The notes under the pieces: model-generated
Told to the model about the DNA's origin: nothing
Database searches by the model: none
The model's input: the letters and a program-made list of their open reading frames with translations, nothing else
Assembly (NCBI GenBank): GCA_030672385.1
Contig: DAOVGN010000067.1
Coordinates: forward strand, 1 to 35,323
Origin: Deltaproteobacteria bacterium
Lineage (GTDB): Bacteria; Desulfobacterota; B13-G15; RBG-16-54-18
Reading direction: 5' to 3'
Length of the DNA: 35,323 bases
In this document: positions 19,587 through 25,880 of the stretch, in pieces
Layout: every line of letters starts with the position of its first letter
How positions within the stretch are numbered: position 1 is the first letter of the stretch
Program-made: the position numbers and the translations under genes

Positions 19587-20945
19587 CTATTCCTTTTTTA
19601 GGTTGTATTTTTTGATCTTATTATAGAGGGTGACGCGATCGATCTCCAATATCCCAGCCGATTTTTGGATATTCCAATTATTTTCGTCCAAAATTTTTAA
19701 TATATGTTGTTTTTCAGTAGCTTTTAAGCTCTTTTCTTCTCGGGATTGTGACAGACTTTCTTCCTCCATTACTTGAGGGGATAGGTGCAGATCCTCTGCC
19801 TTGATGAAATTTCCCTTGGCGATGACCATGGCACGCTCTATCACATTCTCCAGCTCCCGCACATTGCCAGGCCAGTCGTATTTCATCAACATATCCAACG
19901 CCTCTTCTGCGATCCTTGCGACCTTTTTCTCCATCTCTATGTTAAACTTTTCTATAAAGTGATGGACCAAGAGGGGGATGTCTTCTTTTCGTTTCCTTAG
20001 GGGAGGTAGCTCTATGGAGATGACGTTCAGGCGATAATAAAGATCGTCTCTGAATTTCTCCTCCTCTACAGCCCTTTTCAGGTCACGGTTGGTAGCGGCG
20101 ATGATGCGCACATCGACCTTGGTCGGGCTTGTGCCTCCAACCCGAGTGAACTCCTTCTCTTGTAAAACCCGAAGGAGATTGAGTTGCACCTTGGGACTTA
20201 TATCTCCGATCTCATCCAAGAATATGGTACCGTCGTTGGCAAGCTCAAACTTCCCCTTTTTCTGTGTCTTGGCGTCGGTAAAGGCCCCCTTCTCATGTCC
20301 GAAGAGTTCGCTCTCGAGTAACGTTTCGGTCAGGGCGACACAGGAGACAGGGATGAAAGGTCCGTTGAACCGCAGGCTCTCATTATGGATTGCCCTTGCC
20401 AGAAGTTCTTTCCCCGTACCGCTTTCGCCCAAGATCAAGATGTTGGAGTTGCTTTTAGCTACGGTGCGGGCGAACTCGAACATCTTTTGCATCTTGGGAC
20501 TCTTGCTTATAAGGTCATGAAGTTGGTATTGCTTTTTGAGCTCCTTGCGCAGGTAGGATATTTCCTTCACTAACTGCTGGCTATCAATCAGCTTCTTGAT
20601 GAGCAGGGATATCTCTTCGGGATTGAAGGGTTTGACTAAATAGTCATAGGCCCCCTTTTTTATGGCCTCAACGGCCGTATTGACGGTGGCATAGGCGGTG
20701 ATCATGATCGACTGAACCTCCGGGCGGATCTCCTTTATCTTCTCCATCAATTCAAGGCCATCCATCCTTGGCATCTTTAAGTCCACCAAGGCTATATCCC
20801 AGGGTTTCTCCTTGATCTTTTCCAGGGCCTTGAAGCCGTCCTCAGCGGCTTCTACATGGTATCCATCCTCTTGAAGCCAATCAAGCAGGGAACTTCGCAC
20901 AATTTCTTCATCGTCAACTATCAGTATTTTTACATCTTCTTTCAT
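19587..20945 (-). CDS. NtrC-family sigma-54-dependent response regulator
   Basis: Cytoplasmic two-component activator of RNA polymerase-sigma54. The N-terminal receiver domain (KILIVDDEE, phospho-acceptor Asp in LVDLKMP, Lys in YDLVKPF) is followed by an AAA+ domain with Walker A GESGTGKELLARAIH, the sigma54-contact loop GAFTDA (variant of GAFTGA), Walker B GTIFLDEIGD and an R-finger region, then a Fis-type helix-turn-helix (QKSAGILEIDRVTLYNKIKKY). The track starts at ATG 20957; the ATG at 20945 has GGAG at better spacing and gives MKEDVKILIVDDEE. It lies downstream of the haem-motif histidine kinase as its likely cognate. A sigma-54 promoter at 24893-24908 is a candidate target. Confidence 0.93.
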   Translation of the reverse strand: MKEDVKILIVDDEEIVRSSLLDWLQEDGYHVEAAEDGFKALEKIKEKPWDIALVDLKMPRMDGLELMEKIKEIRPEVQSIMITAYATVNTAVEAIKKGAYDYLVKPFNPEEISLLIKKLIDSQQLVKEISYLRKELKKQYQLHDLISKSPKMQKMFEFARTVAKSNSNILILGESGTGKELLARAIHNESLRFNGPFIPVSCVALTETLLESELFGHEKGAFTDAKTQKKGKFELANDGTIFLDEIGDISPKVQLNLLRVLQEKEFTRVGGTSPTKVDVRIIAATNRDLKRAVEEEKFRDDLYYRLNVISIELPPLRKRKEDIPLLVHHFIEKFNIEMEKKVARIAEEALDMLMKYDWPGNVRELENVIERAMVIAKGNFIKAEDLHLSPQVMEEESLSQSREEKSLKATEKQHILKILDENNWNIQKSAGILEIDRVTLYNKIKKYNLKKE

Positions 20946-20995
20946 CCCCTTCTCCATCCCTTTTTGAAGATAATTGATATCATAGCGTTGCTCTA

Positions 20996-22615
20996 TTAGC
21001 CCATCCCTTGTTCCTCTATAGGGGTACTTGTCTCAGTTGCCTTGGGCTTAATCGGCAACTTGAAGATGAAGGTGGTCCCCTCGCCCACTTTGCTCTTTAC
21101 CTCGATAGTGCCCTGGTGAGAGTTGGTAATCCCATAGACCACCGATAACCCCAACCCTGTACCCTGCTCCTTGGAGGTAAAGAAGGGGTCAAAGACCCTG
21201 GGCAGGTCTTCTTCTGCAATACCTACCCCGTTGTCTTTGATATCTACCTTGACCATTTGTTCCTCTTCCGAAAATATGGTGGTGATGGCCAATCTACCGT
21301 TATCTTTAATTGCCTCGCAGGCATTGAGGATGATGTTGACGAAAACCTGCCTCAGTTGCATAGGGTCGGCCACGATAGGGGGGAGCTGGCCAAACCTCTT
21401 CTCTAATTTAATCTCTTGCAAGGCTATTTGATTGGTCAAGAGTGATAGGGCTTCATCCATCACCGCATTGATATCCACATTGGGCTTCAAGGAGGGCTCC
21501 CTTTGTCGAGCAAAGTCGAGGAGGTTTCTCACGATGCTGCTGCACCTCTCCGTTTCCCTCTCCATGATCGCCAGATGGGAGCGGAACTTAGGGATGTCGT
21601 CTCTACTGAAGCGTTCCTTGTTTAGCTTCTTTTCCATCAGCTTAGTATAGGTCATGATTCCACTCAAAGGGTTGTTTATCTCATGGGCGATGGTGGCGGC
21701 CAACTTGCCGATGGAGGCAAGCTTCTCCGACTGCAAGAGCTGGTATTGGGCCGCTTTCAGTTCGGAAGTCCTTTCCTCCACCTTTTCCTCTAAGGTTCGT
21801 ATCAATTCTTTAATATCATTATCGGCCTTTTTCAGCCTTTGTGTCATCTTGTTGAAGGATTCGGCCAGTTGCCCGATCTCGTCCTGCGAGTGGGAGGTGA
21901 AGTGGTAGTCAAAATCCCCTGCTGCCACCCTGGTCGTCCCCTCGGCCAACTCTTTGACCGGCCGATAGACCGCCCTCTGGATAATCAGACCGATAATGGT
22001 GGAGACCGCCAGGATGGTGATGGCCGCAAAAAATGTAGTCTTATCCCTAATCTCTTTTATACTTTTATCCGTGTCGGCCAGAGAGACTGAGACATCAAGT
22101 ACCCCCAAGACCTTCTGCTCAGGAGGATGGTAATGACACTGGGCGTTATAGCAATCGGGCTCATTGTAGATGGGATTGATCATCCCCAACACCCGGTGCT
22201 TCCCAACCTTGAAGATCCTGCTCCTCTTTGGGATGTCCAACCTCTCCAGTGGCTTATCTACAGCATGGCAGGCGTAGCAGGCCTCTGCCCTTTTCCCCAC
22301 CATTTTGCCTATCTCCTCCTTGTCGGAGGAGAACTGGATCTCCCCCTCTTTGTTGAATATCCTTACCTTTTCTATCCCCTCCTGTGTTCCAACGGTTTCA
22401 ATCGAGTTGTAGAGGGCCTCCCGATAGTTATGCAGCATGTCAAACCTGAGGCTCCTCTTCAACGTGCCACTCAACTGTTTGGCCCCAAGGATGGCCTCAT
22501 CGAGCAGGTGTCTCCGTTGGACAGTTAAATTGACATAGGCGAAGGTCCCGATCACAATAACTGTGATTACCCCTACCCAAAAGATGAGCTTAACACTTAA
22601 ACTCCGGTACCACAT
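20996..22615 (-). CDS. Sensor histidine kinase with periplasmic c-type haem-binding motifs
   Basis: Inner-membrane sensor kinase of 539 residues. TM1 is about 10-30 and TM2 about 203-223; between them is a periplasmic sensor with CYACH (113-117) and CYNAQCH (155-161), a CxxCH and a CX4CH motif, so one or two covalent haems are likely. HAMP (about 215-268), a coiled segment, HisKA with phospho-His311 in IAHEINNPLSG, and HATPase_c with NACEAI, DNGVGI and GTGLGL follow. Haem suggests sensing of redox state or a diatomic gas, an inference. The next gene, 38-50 bp downstream, is an NtrC-type regulator, forming a pair. No kinase motif is missing. Confidence 0.9.
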   Translation of the reverse strand: MWYRSLSVKLIFWVGVITVIVIGTFAYVNLTVQRRHLLDEAILGAKQLSGTLKRSLRFDMLHNYREALYNSIETVGTQEGIEKVRIFNKEGEIQFSSDKEEIGKMVGKRAEACYACHAVDKPLERLDIPKRSRIFKVGKHRVLGMINPIYNEPDCYNAQCHYHPPEQKVLGVLDVSVSLADTDKSIKEIRDKTTFFAAITILAVSTIIGLIIQRAVYRPVKELAEGTTRVAAGDFDYHFTSHSQDEIGQLAESFNKMTQRLKKADNDIKELIRTLEEKVEERTSELKAAQYQLLQSEKLASIGKLAATIAHEINNPLSGIMTYTKLMEKKLNKERFSRDDIPKFRSHLAIMERETERCSSIVRNLLDFARQREPSLKPNVDINAVMDEALSLLTNQIALQEIKLEKRFGQLPPIVADPMQLRQVFVNIILNACEAIKDNGRLAITTIFSEEEQMVKVDIKDNGVGIAEEDLPRVFDPFFTSKEQGTGLGLSVVYGITNSHQGTIEVKSKVGEGTTFIFKLPIKPKATETSTPIEEQGMG

Positions 22616-23225
22616 ACAACTTTCCTAATCCCATACCTTATGTTAAAAGTATCATATTACTGGCTCAGTGTTCAAGGGATCAAATCCCCCCCCTTCAATC
22701 CACCGCTTCATCTATAGCGCCAACCTTTTTGCCGGATAGGGGTTTCATTAGCACATGGACCGAGCCTTTTAATGGCTATCCCTGGGTTCTTGTAACTCTT
22801 GAGCCCTGTTGATCAGCCAGCGGGTGAAGACACCTCGCACTGCCCTTTCTCAAAGTGTATTCCTCAAGGTGCTAGTATCAATTTCAAACCTAATACTATA
22901 TCGTTATATGTATAATACAAGGCAAATGCAGTCTCTTTACTCTTTGTCCCTATATTTCTATTCGTTATTGAGAAGGTATATATCGAAGTTATTGCTGTAA
23001 AAATACCATGGTACAATGAAATGCTCAAGGGTATCTTGGTTTTTTTGTTTTTTAGTTTTGCTCCTGTGATAAGGTCTTGTACGGAGATCCAGAAGGCAGC
23101 CACGTTCTTTATCTTGATTAGCTTTAGTTTCGGGGGCAGGGGAAAGGTTTGATGTGTGGCCGAAGATCAGGCGGGGCTACCTAACGGTGGATCAGGAGGT
23201 TACAGCAGAGCGATAAGATATAAGG
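22616..23225. other. 610-bp gene-free AT-rich stretch
   Basis: Upstream of the kinase gene and beyond the terminator of the next minus-strand operon. The short frames listed by the track (22809-23000 plus, 22864-23103 minus) lack Shine-Dalgarno sites and recognisable protein character. A 10-bp palindrome TACCATGGTA lies near 23006. I see no RNA gene, no convincing promoter for the kinase, and no sigma-54 site. Confidence 0.5.
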
Positions 23226-23258
23226 ATAAAAGGAGGACCGCCACAGAGACGGTCCTCC
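23226..23258 (-). terminator. Rho-independent terminator of the GcvH-like operon
   Basis: On the minus strand GGAGGACCG-TCTCTGTGG-CGGTCCTCC (9-bp perfect stem) is followed by TTTTATCCTT. It lies 45 bp past the last open frame of the minus-strand operon that starts at 24838. Confidence 0.85.
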
Positions 23259-23302
23259 AAAGGTGTTGGTGCTAAGGATAAGAAGAAAAGGGATAGACTT
23301 TT

Positions 23303-23625
23303 TTATTCCGTCGTCAGCAGAAATTCTCGTGCAACCTTGTCCCATTCGTCAGGGGCGAGGTTTTTGGCAATGCCTGATACGGGAATACCTCCATCTTGGT
23401 GGACAACGCCGAGCTCGCTTGTTGCTATCCTCCCGCGCAGGGCATCAACAGTATCCTGCATCCATGCCTTTGCGAGTTTACCGATGAGGAGGTTTTTGAG
23501 GTCTGCCCTTATTTATCGTATGCTTATTACCTTCTTGGCATTTGGTACCCATTACGGGAGTCCCGCACGATGAGCATCCTATTACGATCCACCCGTACAA
23601 GCCCTTCACTCCCTGTAGAGCGCCC
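23303..23625 (-). pseudogene. Possible remnant of an unrecognised gene
   Basis: Between the small membrane-protein gene and the terminator the minus strand holds protein-like frames without a proper start. From 23512 to 23303 one frame reads ...LIGKLAKAWMQDTVDALRGRIATSELG... to GIAKNLAPDEWDKVAREFLLTTE-stop. Upstream, another frame reads EGLVRVDRNRMLIVRDSRNGYQMPRR-stop. An in-frame TAA (23515-23513) separates the segments. The composition looks coding, and a 52-codon version could start at ATG 23461. I do not recognise the family. It could be a decayed third gene of the operon or a short real gene. Confidence 0.35.
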
Positions 23626-23641
23626 ACACCAGATGGGTCTA

Positions 23642-23911
23642 TTATTTCCCCTCGGGCCCCTTTTGCTCCTTGACCTCATCACCACCATCAGCCATTGTTA
23701 GACCTAACTGGGCATCGGGGATCAAGCCATAGCCCTCCTTGGTGGCCTTCACCTTCTTCTGCCCATGCCCGTATGCCTTGAGCACCTGCACCCCCCCTCC
23801 GAGGGTCCTGACCAGGGGGAAGAAGGTGATGTAGGTGGCATAAGCCAGGATGACCAAGCCCAGAACCACTCCCACACCGACCATAATTATAGTAACAATG
23901 GTTTCTAACAT
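23642..23911 (-). CDS. Small single-span membrane protein, unknown function
   Basis: I do not recognise this 89-residue protein. Residues about 3-32 (TIVTIIMVGVGVVLGLVILAYATYITFF) form one or a tightly packed pair of membrane segments. A basic loop (GHGQKKVKATKEGYG) and an acidic hydrophilic tail rich in Asp, Glu and Lys follow. GAGGAGGGG precedes the ATG. It starts 3 bp after the stop of the GcvH-like gene and shares its predicted sigma-54 promoter and terminator, so it probably works with that protein, perhaps as its membrane anchor. That partnership is inference from position only. Confidence 0.75.
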   Translation of the reverse strand: MLETIVTIIMVGVGVVLGLVILAYATYITFFPLVRTLGGGVQVLKAYGHGQKKVKATKEGYGLIPDAQLGLTMADGGDEVKEQKGPEGK

Positions 23912-23914
23912 GGT

Positions 23915-24838
23915 CTACCCCTCCTCTCTTTCTAAGAAGGTCTTTATCAAAAGGTCCCGCTGCGTCTGCTCCAGCGCCTTCTGCAGATTTCCTAACAAAT
24001 TTCCACCATCGCTCATCGTTACTCCGATCTCCGTCTGCAGGACGTGGTGAAGTCTGTCCACCTCCGTTTCGAGCCACCCTCGGGCCTTCTGGCCATGGAG
24101 AAATTGCTCTTCCTGCTGGTCCAGACGGGACAGCTCTCCTGGGTCTGGTTTCATCTCTAACAGCCAGCCTTGACCGTATGGATCAGCACTGATCAAGGAG
24201 GTGTCTCTGCATGTCTCGTCATTTACCTGTACTATCGTACCATGCAAGGGTGAAGAGATTGCGGCCGTGCCCTGAGCAGATCTAAACTTCAACATAGGAT
24301 GACCGGGTTTTACGTGCTCCCCTTGGCGGGGAAGGATGATCTCCTCTATCTCTCCGAGCAACCACTGGCCAAAATCATCCATCCCCATTTTCAATCTTCC
24401 ATTGATCGGCTGTAGCCAGATGTGCCCCTTGTGGTAGTACATGGTATCGTCAAAAAGAAAGCCACGCACATTGATTGCCTCCCCTTGGGCTGGGGCGATA
24501 TCCCCCTGGGCAATCCTCTCATAGGCAGGACAATCGATGTAACGATCGGTGGTGCACGGGCACTCCAGCCTGAAACAACTGGCCGGGATCATCTTCTTCA
24601 CAGGATAGACTTTGCAATATATTACCATCTCCACCTCTAGAAAAGGACATATCTTGTTTTTAGAATAAGAGGTTTTCTCTCCCATCTTATCCTGATAGGT
24701 GGAACAATGGATATAATCCTCCCTAAAGCATAGGTTGTCCTTGAGATAGAGCCTATCAAAAGGGAGCATCTTTTTGATAGGAAAGGCCCTACAAAAAGCC
24801 ACCCTCTCTTCTTTTAAAAATGGACATCTTGTTTCCAT
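23915..24838 (-). CDS. Tandem four-Cys modules fused to a glycine-cleavage-H-like domain lacking the lipoyl lysine
   Basis: This 307-residue protein has three visible parts. Residues 5-48 and 64-106 are two copies of one module, CPFL-x7-C...P-[IV]-KKM-[LI]-P...C-x7-C-x2-Y, with Cys at 5/16/37/45 and 64/75/95/103 (extra Cys 88 and 93 in the second). Residues about 125-235 resemble glycine cleavage H protein (HKGHIWLQPINGRLKMGMDDFG, then SPLHGTIVQVND and DPYGQGWLLEMKPD). The residue aligned with the lipoylated lysine is Gln (RSAQGTAAISSP), so lipoylation at the usual site is not possible. A helical, charged C-terminus follows. TAGGAGG precedes the ATG. Metal or Fe-S binding by the Cys modules is plausible but not shown. 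First gene after a sigma-54 promoter. Confidence 0.85.
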   Translation of the reverse strand: METRCPFLKEERVAFCRAFPIKKMLPFDRLYLKDNLCFREDYIHCSTYQDKMGEKTSYSKNKICPFLEVEMVIYCKVYPVKKMIPASCFRLECPCTTDRYIDCPAYERIAQGDIAPAQGEAINVRGFLFDDTMYYHKGHIWLQPINGRLKMGMDDFGQWLLGEIEEIILPRQGEHVKPGHPMLKFRSAQGTAAISSPLHGTIVQVNDETCRDTSLISADPYGQGWLLEMKPDPGELSRLDQQEEQFLHGQKARGWLETEVDRLHHVLQTEIGVTMSDGGNLLGNLQKALEQTQRDLLIKTFLEREEG

Positions 24839-24892
24839 TTTATCCTCCTACATGGTTTATTTTTCCTTATCTTTGTTTTTTCCTTGTATGTC

Positions 24893-24908
24893 AGCAATTT
24901 CTATGCCA
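24893..24908 (-). promoter_or_regulatory. Sigma-54 (-24/-12) promoter
   Basis: The minus strand reads TGGCAT-AGAAA-TTGCT (24908 to 24893), matching the TGGCAC-N5-TTGCW consensus with exact GG-GC spacing. The expected start is near 24882, about 44 nt before the ATG at 24838, which has a good Shine-Dalgarno. It fits control by an NtrC-type activator such as the one at 19587-20945. Confidence 0.75.
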
Positions 24909-24912
24909 ACAG

Positions 24913-24944
24913 AATGGCCACTTGGCATCTGCCAAGTAGCCATT
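24913..24944. promoter_or_regulatory. Near-perfect 15-bp inverted repeat next to the sigma-54 promoter
   Basis: AATGGCCACTTGGCA-TC-TGCCAAGTAGCCATT, 14 of 15 pairs, centred about 47 bp upstream of the predicted sigma-54 start. It could be an activator binding site or an IHF-independent regulatory palindrome. It could also fold as a hairpin in an RNA reading through from the archaemetzincin gene. Confidence 0.45.
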
Positions 24945-24997
24945 TTCATTATGTTTTTTAAGTTTCCCCCTGCGTTGCTATTGTGTTGCTGAACATC

Positions 24998-25022
24998 TTT
25001 TTGTTGAATTTATCAACAAAAA
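24998..25022. repeat. Perfect AT-rich inverted repeat
   Basis: TTTTTGTTGA-ATTTA-TCAACAAAAA, a 10-bp perfect inverted repeat about 125 bp upstream of the predicted sigma-54 start, a typical distance for an enhancer-type activator site. A second one, GTTTAAAAAT...ATTTTTAAAC (25065-25100), lies further up. The 24839-25118 gap holds no gene. Confidence 0.4.
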
Positions 25023-25118
25023 CTATGCTTCATCATAACCAGCTGTTTTTAAAGGCATTTTAATGTTTAAAAATTAAATACCAGGTAATGATTTTTAAAC
25101 GTCATTGGCAATCATGGC

Positions 25119-25691
25119 TTACGGTTTCAGGCCTACGGGTTTCTTTTGATTGCGCAGCAGCAGATCTTTACAGCTTTCACAGAAGGAAGATCCTTTGGCG
25201 TCCACATCCAAGATGGTATTGGCTACTGACATTACACATTCCCTCAGGGGACAGTGGACGAGTCCGAAGGTATGGCCTAGTTCATGTTTGATCTCTTTGA
25301 TCAGTCTCCTTTCCAGAAGGGTCTGATTAGGGGGCAAGTTGTAAAACTCCTGGCGCAGCCGGGCCAGAGAGACTATCCCCACCGTACCACCCAATTGGGC
25401 CTCGCCAAAGACAAAGGTCAAGATCGGTATAAAGAGGTCAACAGGAATGATGCCGATCATCCTCAGGGCATCAGGGGGGACGTCGTCCAACATCTCCTTT
25501 AAGATCTTGGTGGAATGATATTGTCGGCGTTCAGGGTCATAAAAATCTTCTGGGTCTATTTTGCTATTCAAAATTTTTTTAGGGAATCCAAACTCTCTCC
25601 TTAAATTTTCCTCCACTTCTCTGATGTTCACCAGTTTTTCTACATCTCCGATGAGAAGGATATAAATGTATTTCGCTACGTCTTTTTTCAT
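25119..25691 (-). CDS. amzA: Archaemetzincin family zinc metalloprotease
   Basis: A 190-residue protein with the extended archaemetzincin signature: HELGHTFGLVHC, then PLRE, CVM, and a final CESC. This matches HExxHxxGxxxC-x4-CxM-x(~17)-CxxC. The three His and Glu form the catalytic zinc site and the four Cys a second zinc site. No signal peptide, so probably cytoplasmic. The family is common in archaea and sporadic in bacteria; substrates are mostly unknown. The ATG is preceded by a palindrome instead of a clear Shine-Dalgarno. It is monocistronic on the minus strand, upstream of the sigma-54 operon, divergent from the 13-haem cytochrome. Confidence 0.9.
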   Translation of the reverse strand: MKKDVAKYIYILLIGDVEKLVNIREVEENLRREFGFPKKILNSKIDPEDFYDPERRQYHSTKILKEMLDDVPPDALRMIGIIPVDLFIPILTFVFGEAQLGGTVGIVSLARLRQEFYNLPPNQTLLERRLIKEIKHELGHTFGLVHCPLRECVMSVANTILDVDAKGSSFCESCKDLLLRNQKKPVGLKP

Positions 25692-25695
25692 TTAA

Positions 25696-25712
25696 CCGTG
25701 AAAATATCACGG
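25696..25712. promoter_or_regulatory. Palindrome abutting the archaemetzincin start
   Basis: CCGTGA-AAATA-TCACGG, a perfect 6-bp inverted repeat 4 bp upstream of the ATG. A related half (CCATGATATTTCGAC) lies about 40 bp further upstream. It may be an operator or a hairpin masking translation initiation. Confidence 0.3.
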
Positions 25713-25811
25713 CAAGAGGAGACGTTCAAGTGCGTTTCTCTGCCATGATATTTCGACTTTCCTTAAGTGGACTTATCGTGTTAGAGTTTAAAAGAATACA
25801 AAATCTATTTC

Positions 25812-25840
25812 TTGACAACCAATATATGATTTTGTAAAAA
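25812..25840 (+). promoter_or_regulatory. Possible sigma-70 promoter for the 13-haem cytochrome operon
   Basis: A perfect TTGACA (25812-25817) is followed after 17 bp by TAAAAA (25835-25840) in an AT-rich stretch, 40 bp before the GTG start. The -10 is weak. Confidence 0.45.
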
Positions 25841-25880
25841 AGCACAAGCTACAAGAAAGGGTTAAGATAAGGAGGTAAAG

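Noticed and set aside
22731-22750. GCCGGATAGGGGTTTCATTA resembling GGCGGATAGGGTTTCATTA at 32880-32898
   Set aside because: The shared stretch needs a gap and the longest exact run is about 10 bp, which is expected by chance; orientations relative to genes also differ.
22864-23103. 79-codon minus-strand ORF in the AT-rich gap
   Set aside because: No Shine-Dalgarno, low-complexity composition and no family resemblance; more likely chance in AT-rich DNA.
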